This document shows, piece by piece, positions 1 through 8,552 of a stretch of 24,819 bases of DNA. Under the pieces are notes generated by a model. The model did not search any database, was not told the DNA's origin, and was given only the letters and a program-made list of their open reading frames with translations. The translations under genes were made by a program, and so were the position numbers. The DNA comes from an uncultured Bacteroidales bacterium (GTDB lineage Bacteria > Bacteroidota > Bacteroidia > Bacteroidales > Muribaculaceae), in contig UQVH01000030.1 of the NCBI GenBank assembly GCA_900544535.1, forward strand, positions 1 through 24,819, read 5' to 3'. Each line of letters starts with the position of its first letter. The first letter of the stretch is position 1.

Positions 1-66
1 GAATCGGTCCTATTTTTTCAATCGCCCTCTAAAGTTTAGCGGACAGTAATAATAAAATATAAAAGC

Positions 67-109
67 AAAAAAACAGCAGGGGCGTTTTGAAAATACTCCT
101 GCTGTTTTT
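67..109 (-). terminator. Intrinsic terminator after the endonuclease gene
   Basis: A perfect 12-bp inverted repeat (AAAAACAGCAGG at 69-80, CCTGCTGTTTTT at 98-109) encloses a 17-base loop. Read on the minus strand, the stem is followed by a T run (plus-strand A's at 67-73), and it lies 20 bases past the stop codon of the endonuclease gene. The 3' arm also ends in T's on the plus strand, so it could stop transcription arriving from the left as well. The remaining bases 1-66 hold no gene that I can see. Confidence 0.85.
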
Positions 110-129
110 ATATAGGATTGATTACAGAT

Positions 130-2529
130 TTACTTCACGACCACTCGGCGGATGTCGCGGAGGTTGGAGACGATGTAGAAGCCGGGGGTGAGGGCGATGT
201 TTGCGCTGCCGCTGATGACACGGTCTGCGAGGATCATGCCTTCTAGATTGTAGACGATGAAGCGTTCGGCTTCGCCGTGGTTCTCGATGACGAGCTGTCC
301 GCCTAACGAGTAGGCTTCCCAGTTCTGAATGTCATCGACGATCTCGATTCCTGATTGCTTTACAAAGTCGGTCACTGACAAGTTGTCGATGTTCACGCGG
401 CTGCCTGATGTCTGACGCAGGCGGAGCAGATTGTTGCCGGTCACGTTGACGATGAATTTGAATTCCGTGTAGGATTTCTCAGTAATTGAAGCTGAGCCGG
501 CTGATTGCCAGGTGTCGCCGTTGTCATGCGAATATTCCACTTCGACAGTCGCATTGCCATCCGTGCCGAAGCGTTCGGCAAAGAAAGATATTGTACCGAT
601 GCCGTCAGGTTTGGCCGAGGCTGTCGTGATTGAGCTTGACGATGTTTTGCCGAAACGGACGGCGCCGGTTTTGTCCATACCCTCGGATGCGTTGAAAAGC
701 ACATCCTTACAGTTCCAGGTATCGGCGGAACCTTTATAGACATGATTGCCGTAAGAACCGCTGCCCGACGGATTGAATGTCTCGACGAATGTCGGGACGG
801 AGGGATCGCTCACTGTTGCCTCGACCATTGCGTCGTCGGTGAAATAATTGTCGGCGCGGGCAGTGATAAAGGTTTCGTAGAGTCCGGCAACGGTAGCACC
901 GATGCGGATATAGAAACGATCTTCCATCGGCTGCATCGTAAGGGACTGCGACCATTGGGCTTTGTCGGTGGAAATCTCGAAAGGAGCGCTGACGGTCAGA
1001 GTGATCGGTCCGTTGATATTCTCGCTTTCGATCCACAGCTCTTCGGCTGTAGAAGGTTCGGACGGGAGGGTGGTGAGTATCGGGTGTTCGTCAGTGCCGT
1101 AATACATGATGTCAATCGAGGATTCCGGCATTGCGGTGGTGACGGTAACGATGTTTGACTCCATTGTCGGCGAGGTGAGCTGATAGGTATAGGTTGTTCC
1201 CGGTTCGAGACCGTCAACAACATACCGGCCGTCTTCTGCGCGGACAGTGACGGGGTAGCCGTCAAGGGGAGTACCGTTGCAGCAGACGGTCAGCGTGTAG
1301 TCATAATCGCCTGCGAGGCCGGTCCAGCAGGCCATAAAGGATGTATCGGTAACATCGGTTGGCTCGTGGGCAGGAATGCCGTCGATGGCTTTTGCAGTGA
1401 GATTGACTTTGGTGACAATGGAGCCTGAGGTGAGGGTGAGGATTGCCGATGAGGTACGGCCTGTGGAAGAGAGATAGGTCACAGTCACGGTCACGGATGA
1501 TCCGTCGAGTTCGGCAGCTCCTACCGACTGGCGCGAGAGGGAGAAGTCGGTGGAATTGACCGAGAGCATTACCGGAGATGTCAGGTTCATCCCCTCGATA
1601 CGCACAGGCATTGTGAGGGGATAGCCGACAGCGGTGACACCGAAGTTGACGGTAGAGCCGTCGATCGGAAGATTGATCACAGGTGTCTGCGTGGCCGACG
1701 AGTGCCAGCCTTCGTCCTTTTTGTCGCCCCAGATGTGTTCGGCGAGATCTGGATGGTCGATGAAAGGGTTGCGGTTGTGCTGATATTTGCTGACGGCCTC
1801 GTTTCGGTCCAGTTCTTTCTGACTGACGGGGTCCTGACGGTGCCATTTCAGCAACAGATTGACAGCCCATTCGTCAAACACGGGATAGCTGTTCTGGTCG
1901 AGCATCGGTTGCGCTTCCTTCGTGTTCCAGGTGGCGATACGGTCGTTGTAGGCTGCCGCCATGTAGAAATATGAGCGTGCGAAGTCGCCCTTGTATTCGT
2001 CGACGGGTTCAAAAACCGTCCCTGAATAGCCTGGGAAAGTCGATGCGCCGAGCTTGCCGAGAGCTTTCACGCCGTTGGCCGATGCTACGGATGTGCCGTT
2101 GGCGCATTCGCCGAACGGATGGTTGCTGCGTTGCCCGTTGACTTTTCCGTCGGTCGGGTAGATGTGGTAAGCGTCGGTATACATCGGACTTTTGTCATCG
2201 AACCAGCTTTTGGGGAAAGAGTGCTCGCGGTTGTAGCATACGCCGATGCCAGTGTAGTTGCCGCACTGCTCTTTGCGGAAAATCCAGCGTTTGGTAGAAT
2301 ACATGTCCCAGATCTTGCCGTTCTCGTCGATGTCGGAAGAGCCGTAGACCTCCCAGAGGCCGGAATAGCTGACGGCGGTGTGAGGGCCGACGATCTCGCA
2401 GAGAGTCGAGAGCAGGTCGGCCGCTTTCCGCCCTTCGCATTTGTCGTAATAGCCGGAGGGGGCGGCCCCCCAAAGAACTGCCGTCATCAGGAATGACGGC
2501 AGCAGTAGGAACAGACGTTTCATAATCAT
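130..2529 (-). CDS. Secreted endonuclease I family nuclease with Ig/FnIII-like domains and T9SS-like sorting tail
   Basis: This is a 799-aa predicted extracellular nuclease. A hydrophobic signal peptide (about residues 1-22) precedes an endonuclease I (EndA/NucM-type, Endonuclease_1) domain at about 25-268. It carries the expected motifs: NREHSFPKSW (100-109, with the likely catalytic His103), NGQRSNHPFGE (131-141) and HNRNPFIDHP (251-260). This family cuts DNA and RNA non-specifically. The remaining two thirds are beta-rich: an Ig-like segment (about 283-380), a fibronectin III-like segment (385-465), another Ig-like segment (470-575) and a jelly-roll-like segment (580-725). The last 70 residues resemble a T9SS type A sorting domain (LTPGFYIV then RRVVVK at the end), so the protein is probably exported through the outer membrane and attached to the surface or released. 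A second ATG two codons in (MKRLF, at 2523) is an equally good start. It is the last gene of the minus-strand cluster, 49 bp behind the peptidase gene. The nuclease family is secure; the accessory domain boundaries are estimates. Confidence 0.92.
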   Translation of the reverse strand: MIMKRLFLLLPSFLMTAVLWGAAPSGYYDKCEGRKAADLLSTLCEIVGPHTAVSYSGLWEVYGSSDIDENGKIWDMYSTKRWIFRKEQCGNYTGIGVCYNREHSFPKSWFDDKSPMYTDAYHIYPTDGKVNGQRSNHPFGECANGTSVASANGVKALGKLGASTFPGYSGTVFEPVDEYKGDFARSYFYMAAAYNDRIATWNTKEAQPMLDQNSYPVFDEWAVNLLLKWHRQDPVSQKELDRNEAVSKYQHNRNPFIDHPDLAEHIWGDKKDEGWHSSATQTPVINLPIDGSTVNFGVTAVGYPLTMPVRIEGMNLTSPVMLSVNSTDFSLSRQSVGAAELDGSSVTVTVTYLSSTGRTSSAILTLTSGSIVTKVNLTAKAIDGIPAHEPTDVTDTSFMACWTGLAGDYDYTLTVCCNGTPLDGYPVTVRAEDGRYVVDGLEPGTTYTYQLTSPTMESNIVTVTTAMPESSIDIMYYGTDEHPILTTLPSEPSTAEELWIESENINGPITLTVSAPFEISTDKAQWSQSLTMQPMEDRFYIRIGATVAGLYETFITARADNYFTDDAMVEATVSDPSVPTFVETFNPSGSGSYGNHVYKGSADTWNCKDVLFNASEGMDKTGAVRFGKTSSSSITTASAKPDGIGTISFFAERFGTDGNATVEVEYSHDNGDTWQSAGSASITEKSYTEFKFIVNVTGNNLLRLRQTSGSRVNIDNLSVTDFVKQSGIEIVDDIQNWEAYSLGGQLVIENHGEAERFIVYNLEGMILADRVISGSANIALTPGFYIVSNLRDIRRVVVK

Positions 2530-2578
2530 CGGTATGAAGTCTTTATGTCAAGTTATATATGTTTCTTGAATCCAGTTT

Positions 2579-4594
2579 TTATTTCAATGTGCGGTATTGT
2601 TTTGAGTAGCGGAGCACCTGGGGCAGATAATCTTCATCATAGCTTACGGTGACATCGGTTATGTTGCCGTCCTTGTCGGTGACAGGAGTGTAGACGGGAT
2701 TGACGAAACCTTTGTAAGGAGCGATGTCGAGTTTGGCGTAGCGTTCGAGGACTTCCTTGTGGAGTTCGGGATCGACTTTCACACCGTAGGTTTCGACGAG
2801 ATCACGTCCGGCCACATAGTCACCCTCGCTCTTGATGCGCTGCACTTCTCCGAGAAGCTGACCGAAGAGGTCGCGGAGCTTGGCGTAGTCGTTGATCTTT
2901 ATGTAAGTCTTGCCGTCGCGCTTGACCATTTCGATCACGTTGTCGGCCTTGCCTTTTTCATATGCCCAGGTCGAGATGAGCTGACGGTTGCGCATGTGGG
3001 CTTCTTCGACATCCTTGCCCGGCTCGATGCGCATGAGCTGGGTCATCAGACCGTTGAGGATATATTTATAGTATTCGGCCTTGTATGCGTCGGGATTGTC
3101 GAGCAGTCCGAGTTCGAGCAGTTTGGGATCGGCGAGATAGTAGAGGGCGAAGAGGTCGGCGCGGGCTTCCTCAAGGGTTGAACCGTGGGCTTTGAGAGCG
3201 TCGGGGTCAACTCCGGGGAGCAGGCGGCCCGATGCGTGGCCGAGACATTCGTGGAGGTCGGTGTGGAGATTGTCGGTGATGAAGAGATATTTGTCCATGA
3301 GGTCGGAGGTCTCCTTGTCGATGACGAACTCTTCGTTGAAGCCGTTGCCGTGCGATGCCTGGTCGTAGGCTTCGGTGATGTTTTCGAGAGTCACCGATTT
3401 CGAGCCGTGGGCGGCGCGAATCCAGTTGGCGTTTGGCAGGTTGATGCCGATCGGGGTGGCGGGGTAGGAATCACCGGCGAGGATGGCGGCGGTGATCACC
3501 TTTGCGCTTACACCCTTGACCTTATCCTTACGGAAACGGGGATCGACCGGAGAGTGCTGTTCAAACCATTCGGCGTTGCCTGAGATGACTTCGGTGCGGT
3601 GCGATGCTTCCTGATTCTTGAAGTTGACAATCGACTCGTAGGCACCGGTCATGCCGAGCGGATCGCCGTAGCTTTCGATGAAGCCGTTGATGAAGTCGAC
3701 CTGAGAGGCGGTGTCCTCCACCCAGGCGATCGAATAGTCGTCGAACGCCTTGAGATCGCCGGTGCGGTAATACTCGATAAGTTTGTTGATGATGGCACAC
3801 TGGTTGTCGTTTTCGGCATATTCGGCGGCTTTACCGAGAAGTTCGACGATCTTGCTGATGGATTCGGTATAGAGTCCGCCGACTTTGTAAACCTGTTCCA
3901 CGACTTTGCCGTCCTGCTTGGTAAGACGGGCGTTGAGTCCCCATGAAACCGGAGTGGCGTCGGTGGTGTCCTTAAGCGCGTTGTAGTAGTTCTCGACTTC
4001 GGCCTGGGTAACGCCGTCGTAGAGGTTGTTGGCGGAGGTGAGAATCAGGTCCTGGCCTTCGGCCTGGTTGACGCGCTTGGGCATCACTGTCGGGTCGAAG
4101 ATGACGGTCAGGAGGGTTTCAAGGTCCTTGGGCTGCTGTTCGGCGGGGAGTTTTGCGGCCTGTGCGGCGAGAAATTCGCGACTGAAGGCCGGGGTGAACT
4201 TGTCCATCGAATAGTGGTGATGGATGCCGTTGGCAAACTCGATCTGCTTAAGATAAAGTTCGAGCCCCTTGAAGTCGGCGCTCTCGCGGTCGCCGTCGAA
4301 AGAGGTGTAGACGTTTTCGATCAGGTCGCGGATGTCGAGGTTGTATTTTCCGTTCTGATCCCAGAGAATGTCGCGCCCTGTGATTGCGGCCTCGGTCAGA
4401 TAGTAGATGAGGATACGCTGCTGCGGGGTCAGTTTCTCAAAATCGGGCACTTTGTAACGGAGCACCTCGATGTCGGCAAAACGGTCGACGGTGTAATCGA
4501 AATCTCCGTCGGCCTGCTGCTGTGTGGCCTTGCCGCCACAGGCTGTGATTGCCATTGCTGCCATTGCTGGTACAAAAAATTTGGTTAATGACAT
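2579..4594 (-). CDS. Dipeptidyl peptidase III (peptidase family M49), lipoprotein
   Basis: A 671-aa zinc exopeptidase that in this family removes dipeptides from the N-terminus of short peptides. The active site is intact: HECLGH at 448-453 (zinc ligands His448 and His453, catalytic Glu449) and EEARAD at 475-480 (third zinc ligand Glu476). The hexapeptide with Cys450 is the form characterised in Bacteroides thetaiotaomicron DPP III, and length and spacing match that enzyme. The N-terminus has a short signal peptide ending in the lipobox ITAC with Cys19, so the mature enzyme should be lipid-anchored. The residues after the cysteine (GGKATQQ) lack the acidic surface-export signal, so I infer the periplasmic side of the outer membrane. 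It lies 42 bp behind the rRNA methyltransferase gene and 49 bp ahead of the nuclease gene. Confidence 0.94.
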   Translation of the reverse strand: MSLTKFFVPAMAAMAITACGGKATQQQADGDFDYTVDRFADIEVLRYKVPDFEKLTPQQRILIYYLTEAAITGRDILWDQNGKYNLDIRDLIENVYTSFDGDRESADFKGLELYLKQIEFANGIHHHYSMDKFTPAFSREFLAAQAAKLPAEQQPKDLETLLTVIFDPTVMPKRVNQAEGQDLILTSANNLYDGVTQAEVENYYNALKDTTDATPVSWGLNARLTKQDGKVVEQVYKVGGLYTESISKIVELLGKAAEYAENDNQCAIINKLIEYYRTGDLKAFDDYSIAWVEDTASQVDFINGFIESYGDPLGMTGAYESIVNFKNQEASHRTEVISGNAEWFEQHSPVDPRFRKDKVKGVSAKVITAAILAGDSYPATPIGINLPNANWIRAAHGSKSVTLENITEAYDQASHGNGFNEEFVIDKETSDLMDKYLFITDNLHTDLHECLGHASGRLLPGVDPDALKAHGSTLEEARADLFALYYLADPKLLELGLLDNPDAYKAEYYKYILNGLMTQLMRIEPGKDVEEAHMRNRQLISTWAYEKGKADNVIEMVKRDGKTYIKINDYAKLRDLFGQLLGEVQRIKSEGDYVAGRDLVETYGVKVDPELHKEVLERYAKLDIAPYKGFVNPVYTPVTDKDGNITDVTVSYDEDYLPQVLRYSKQYRTLK

Positions 4595-4636
4595 GGAATA
4601 AGACTGGTTATGAGGGTAAATTTGATGTCGTTGTGG

Positions 4637-5830
4637 TTACTCGACGTAAAGCACCAGGCCTTTGAGATATTCGCCTTCGGGGTGGTAGATGTTGACCGGA
4701 TGGTCGGCGGGTTGGGTGAGCTGGTGGAGGATGCGCACACGGCGTCCCGACATTGCGGCGGCGGTGAAGACGGCGAGGCGGAACTGTTCCTTGCTGATGG
4801 CCTGCGAGCATGAGAAAGTGAAAAGCACGCCGCCGGAGGCGATCTTCTCGAACGCCGCGGCGTTGAGGCGGCGGTAGCCTATCATGGCGTTGCGGATGGC
4901 GCTGCGGTGCTTGGCAAAGGCTGGCGGGTCGAGGATGATGAGGTCATAGGCTCCTTTCTCCACCTTTGCGAGATATTTGAAGGCGTCTTCGGCAAAAGAT
5001 TTGTGGCGCGTGTCGCCGGGAAAGTTCAGTTCGACGTTGGCGTCGGTCAGGGTTATGGCCTTGGCCGAGCTGTCGACAGAATGTACAAGTTCGGCGCCGC
5101 CGCGCATAGCGTAGACCGAGAAGCCTCCCGTGTAGCAGAACATGTTGAGCACCCGCGCTCCGGCGCTGTATTTCTGGAGCAGCGAGCGGTTGTCGCGCTG
5201 GTCGACGAAGAAGCCGGTTTTCTGGCCCTTGAGCCAGTCGATGTTGAATTTCAGGCCGTTTTCAACTGCGATATTGGTGTTGTAGCGGCCGATGATGTAG
5301 TCGTTGACCGGGTCGAGGCGCGCTTTGAACGGGAGAGTGGTTTCTGACTTGTAGTAGACGTTTTTGATTCCGGCGCCGGGCAGGCGGGTGAGTTCGTCGG
5401 CTATCGTGTGGCGCGCGTAGTGCATACCGGGGCTGTGGGCCTGGAGCACCGCGGTGTCGCCGTAGATGTCGACCACACAGCCGGGCAGGAAGTCGCCCTC
5501 GCCGTGGACAAGGCGGAACGTGGAGTTGTCGGGACGGACCAGGCCGAGACGGCGGCGCAGGTCCCAGGCGTGGCGCAGACGCGAGGCGTAGAAGTCGGCG
5601 CCGATTTTCGTGTCGGCGCTTTCGAGCATCCTGACGGCGATTGAGCCGATTTCGTAGTGTCCGATGCCGAGACAGCGGCCGTCGGAGGCTTCGACTCTGA
5701 CGGTCTCGCCCTCTTCGATGCCGTCGGGGAGCGAGGCGATGGCCCCGGAGAATACCCAGGGATGGAAGCGCAGGAGCGATTCTTCTTTCCCTCGCTTCAA
5801 TGTTATTGTTTTCAGCTTGGATGTTGACAT
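4637..5830 (-). CDS. rlmI: Class I SAM-dependent rRNA methyltransferase, RlmI-like
   Basis: A 397-aa protein of the RlmI/YccW family, which methylates cytosine C5 in 23S rRNA. An N-terminal PUA RNA-binding domain (about 5-85, opening with RFHPWVFSGAI) is followed by a linker and a Rossmann methyltransferase domain. Visible motifs are the SAM-binding loop LNMFCYTGGFS (228-238), acidic residue Asp253 after it, motif IV DPPAF (301-305), and FSCSQ (339-343), whose Cys341 matches the catalytic cysteine of the RNA m5C enzymes. QKTGFFVDQRDNR at 203-215 is also typical. The length matches the family. It is 27 bp downstream of the rseP-like gene on the same strand. The exact rRNA position modified is not deducible, so the symbol is by family resemblance. 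Confidence 0.9.
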   Translation of the reverse strand: MSTSKLKTITLKRGKEESLLRFHPWVFSGAIASLPDGIEEGETVRVEASDGRCLGIGHYEIGSIAVRMLESADTKIGADFYASRLRHAWDLRRRLGLVRPDNSTFRLVHGEGDFLPGCVVDIYGDTAVLQAHSPGMHYARHTIADELTRLPGAGIKNVYYKSETTLPFKARLDPVNDYIIGRYNTNIAVENGLKFNIDWLKGQKTGFFVDQRDNRSLLQKYSAGARVLNMFCYTGGFSVYAMRGGAELVHSVDSSAKAITLTDANVELNFPGDTRHKSFAEDAFKYLAKVEKGAYDLIILDPPAFAKHRSAIRNAMIGYRRLNAAAFEKIASGGVLFTFSCSQAISKEQFRLAVFTAAAMSGRRVRILHQLTQPADHPVNIYHPEGEYLKGLVLYVE

Positions 5831-5857
5831 GGTGGCAGTGGTGCGGGAGAGCGGTGA

Positions 5858-7213
5858 TTATTTGAAGAATGCGCGGAATATGTCGTTGCCGTTGGCATAG
5901 AGCAGCAGGAGCAGCAGGAATGCCATGCCGATATACTGGGCCACGATCAGCACCTTTTCGGGCGCTTGTCTGCGGGTGATGACCTCCCAGAGGAGGAACA
6001 TGACATGTCCGCCGTCAAGTCCGGGAATCGGGATGATGTTCATGAATGCCAGCGCCACGGAGAGGAAGGCCGTGATTTCCCAGAAACTGAGCCAGTTCCA
6101 GCGTTCGGGGAACATGTTGCCGATGGCTCCGAAGCCGCCGAGACTTTCGGCTCCCTCCTGTGAGAAGACATGCTTCATCGAGCCGACATAGTTTGAAAGA
6201 GTGGTGGTGCCGATTTCCCAGCCTTTGGGGAACGATTCGAAGAAACCGTAATCGATGGTGACAGGCTTGTAGACAGCCGTGATCGGGCGCAGCTGGAAGC
6301 CGAGTTTGCCGTGTTCGTTGGGGGTGACGGGCACCTGTATGGTCTTGCCGTCGCGCTCGATGGTCAGAGCGGTCTCTTTTCCTGCTGATTCGACAAGTGC
6401 CGGAGTGAGTTCAGTGAACGATGGCGTGGCTGTGGTGCCTACGGCCACAATATGGTCACCCTCTTTAAGACCTGCTTTGGCGGCAGCTTCGCCGGGGACT
6501 ATACGGTCGATATAGACAGGAAGACGGTAGGCAAGGAAGCCCTTGTCGTCGTTCAGACGGAAGATGAAATCATCCGGAATCCGGATATCGACAGTGTCGC
6601 GGTGGTTGCGGATGACGGTCACCACATTCGCATCGGCCATTTTATAAGGATAGTCGCCTTTGGATGCGTCAAGCAGTTTGCCGTCGGCCATATAGGGGAT
6701 GTCTCCGTTGCGGAATCCCGCTTTCTGTGCGGCCGGAGCGAAGTCGAAACCTTCTGTCGCAGCCTCAAAGGGGATGTATTGGGCGCCCCAGTGCATTGCG
6801 ATGCCGGCATAGATCAGAATTGCAAGGATGAAGTTGAAAAGGACGCCGCCGAGCATCACTAAAAGACGCTGCCATGCCGGTTTTGTGCGGAACTCCCAGG
6901 GTTTGGGCTCCTGTTTCATCTGTTCGGTGTCCATCGACTCGTCAATCATGCCGGAAATCTTGCAGTAGCCGCCGAGCGGGAGCCAGCCTATGCCATATTC
7001 GGTGTCGCGCCATGAGCTTTTGTCGGGGTCGGCGTCTTTCTTGGGCTTGGGTTTCCATTTCACCAGTGAGAAATAGGGGTCGAAGAACATGTAGAACTTC
7101 TCGACCCTTATGCCGAAAATGCGGGCGAATATGAAGTGGCCGAACTCATGGATAATCACGAGAAATGCCAGGGCAACTATGAGTTGAAGAGCTTTTATCA
7201 GAAATACTTCCAT
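5858..7213 (-). CDS. rseP: RIP metalloprotease RseP-like (site-2 protease, M50)
   Basis: A 451-aa intramembrane zinc protease. The zinc-binding HEFGH is at 22-26 inside the first membrane segment (about 8-30), and the second conserved motif, MNIIPIPGLDGGHVM (391-405), carries the metal-ligand Asp400 in a later membrane segment. Between them lie the family's LPLGGYCKISG segment (78-88), a membrane segment (about 118-140) and two PDZ-like domains (about 155-215 and 228-298). A last membrane segment is at 421-442. Family members cut single-pass membrane substrates such as anti-sigma factors and leftover signal peptides; no anti-sigma factor gene is visible in this window. It sits 63 bp behind dxr, a pairing common in bacteria. 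Confidence 0.95.
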   Translation of the reverse strand: MEVFLIKALQLIVALAFLVIIHEFGHFIFARIFGIRVEKFYMFFDPYFSLVKWKPKPKKDADPDKSSWRDTEYGIGWLPLGGYCKISGMIDESMDTEQMKQEPKPWEFRTKPAWQRLLVMLGGVLFNFILAILIYAGIAMHWGAQYIPFEAATEGFDFAPAAQKAGFRNGDIPYMADGKLLDASKGDYPYKMADANVVTVIRNHRDTVDIRIPDDFIFRLNDDKGFLAYRLPVYIDRIVPGEAAAKAGLKEGDHIVAVGTTATPSFTELTPALVESAGKETALTIERDGKTIQVPVTPNEHGKLGFQLRPITAVYKPVTIDYGFFESFPKGWEIGTTTLSNYVGSMKHVFSQEGAESLGGFGAIGNMFPERWNWLSFWEITAFLSVALAFMNIIPIPGLDGGHVMFLLWEVITRRQAPEKVLIVAQYIGMAFLLLLLLYANGNDIFRAFFK

Positions 7214-7276
7214 ACGGGGTTGATTATTGTGTTAGCGGTGTCGGCAGGGGAGAGGCGCACGGCGTCACGCCCTGAC

Positions 7277-8434
7277 TCAGACACGTTTCAGATTTTCTTC
7301 AGTGAATTTGATTGTCGCGTTGTGTGTGGCTACGTAGTCGTCGAGTGACGGAGTGGCTATGAAGTCGATCGCCTCAAGCGCGTCGGTGATGCTGCGGTAG
7401 ATGGCGGGGAAAGAGATCTTGCCGTCGAGGAATGCACGTACCGCCACTTCGTTGGCCGCGTTTATGATGCAGGCCGCGTTTCCGCCGCGTTTCAGGGCGT
7501 AGGGGGCGAGCGTCAGGCAGGGGAATTTTTCAGCGTCGGGCTTTTCAAATGTCAGCGTGGAGTAGTCGGCAAGGCTCAGCGGGCGTTCCGAGGAGGGGAG
7601 ACGCGAGGCGTCGCCGAGGGCATAGCGGATCGGCAGACGCATGTCGGGAATTCCGAGCTGTGCTTTGACGGCGCCGTCGATAAACTCGACCATAGAGTGG
7701 ATAATAGATTGCGGATGCACCACGGCCTCGATTCTCTCAGGCTCGATGTCGAAAAGCCAGCGGGCCTCGATAATCTCGAAAGCCTTGTTGAGCATCGTCG
7801 CGGAGTCGATGGTGATTTTGGCCCCCATCTGCCAGCGCGGATGGTGAAGAGCCTCGCGGGCTGTCATCCGGGCTATCTGTTCGCGGTCCATTGTGCGGAA
7901 CGGGCCGCCCGATGCGGTGATGATCAGTTTGTTGACAGACCCTTTCTCTTCGCCGACAAGACACTGATAGATGGCAGAATGTTCGGAGTCGACGGGTATC
8001 ACTTTTGATTTTGACTCAGCCAGCAGGCGGCTGACAAGTTCGCCGGCCACGACAAGAGTCTCTTTGTTGGCCAGGGCTATCTCCTTGCCTGAACGGATGG
8101 CGCGCACGGTCGGAAGCAGTCCGCTGTAACCGACGGTGGCCGTCACTACGGTGTCGAAATCGTCGCGCTCCATTGCGTCGGCTATGGCTGCGGAGCCTGC
8201 GGCAGTCTCGATCCCTAAAGGGGAGAGTGCTTCATGGAGACGCGCGTATTTCGACTCGTCGGCGATGATGGCAAGCGCCGGACGGTGTCTGCGGGCCTGT
8301 TCGATCAGTTCGTCGACTTTCGAACCGGCTGTGAGCACCGTGGCTTTAAAACGCTCAGGGAAATGGGAAATCACATCGAGCGTCTGCGTTCCGATCGACC
8401 CCGTGGAGCCGAGGATTGCTATATTATGTGGCAT
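7277..8434 (-). CDS. dxr: 1-deoxy-D-xylulose 5-phosphate reductoisomerase
   Basis: A 385-aa enzyme of the non-mevalonate isoprenoid pathway, converting 1-deoxy-D-xylulose 5-phosphate to 2-C-methyl-D-erythritol 4-phosphate with NADPH. The N-terminus has the nucleotide-binding motif LGSTGSIGTQTLD (8-20). ALANKETLV (120-128), the metal ligands in PVDSEHSAI (Asp149, Glu151), ASGGPFR (174-180), the flexible-loop motif HPRWQMG (198-204) and NKAFE (216-220, third metal ligand Glu220) are all intact, as is HPQSIIHSMVEF. The length is normal. It is the promoter-proximal gene of the minus-strand cluster; a -7 box lies about 45 bases upstream of the ATG. It diverges from the TPR gene. Confidence 0.98.
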   Translation of the reverse strand: MPHNIAILGSTGSIGTQTLDVISHFPERFKATVLTAGSKVDELIEQARRHRPALAIIADESKYARLHEALSPLGIETAAGSAAIADAMERDDFDTVVTATVGYSGLLPTVRAIRSGKEIALANKETLVVAGELVSRLLAESKSKVIPVDSEHSAIYQCLVGEEKGSVNKLIITASGGPFRTMDREQIARMTAREALHHPRWQMGAKITIDSATMLNKAFEIIEARWLFDIEPERIEAVVHPQSIIHSMVEFIDGAVKAQLGIPDMRLPIRYALGDASRLPSSERPLSLADYSTLTFEKPDAEKFPCLTLAPYALKRGGNAACIINAANEVAVRAFLDGKISFPAIYRSITDALEAIDFIATPSLDDYVATHNATIKFTEENLKRV

Positions 8435-8476
8435 AAGTATATTCGGTTGTTATGGATGCACTGCGCATAAGATTTG

Positions 8477-8484
8477 CAAAAATA
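8477..8484 (-). promoter_or_regulatory. -7 promoter element for dxr
   Basis: On the minus strand this reads TATTTTTG, an exact match to the Bacteroidota -7 consensus TAnnTTTG. It lies 43 bases upstream of the dxr ATG, which gives a leader of roughly 35-40 bases. I see no clear -33 TTG element at the expected spacing, so this rests on the -7 match and its position in the 118-bp divergent spacer. Confidence 0.55.
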
Positions 8485-8527
8485 CGGAAAAATCCTCATT
8501 TTGGCATGATTTTTGCGGTAATAATAG

Positions 8528-8535
8528 TAAATTTG
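8528..8535 (+). promoter_or_regulatory. -7 promoter element for the TPR gene
   Basis: TAAATTTG is an exact match to TAnnTTTG on the plus strand. It ends 17 bases before the ATG at 8553, implying a very short leader. A candidate upstream TTTTG at 8499-8503 is 24 bases away, slightly wider than usual. The element supports the 8553 start and argues against any translation beginning further upstream. Confidence 0.55.
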
Positions 8536-8552
8536 CACATATAAGAATAGTT

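Noticed and set aside
7255..7276. Short GC-rich inverted repeat (GGCGTCACGCC) in the dxr-rseP gap
   Set aside because: The stem is only about 5 bp with almost no loop and no T run follows, so it is not a credible terminator or operator.
8136..8552. An in-frame 139-codon extension of the TPR gene upstream of 8553
   Set aside because: It runs antisense through the 5' end of dxr, has no family-like sequence, and would place the dxr/TPR promoters inside coding sequence. The ATG at 8553 has a good -7 box directly upstream.
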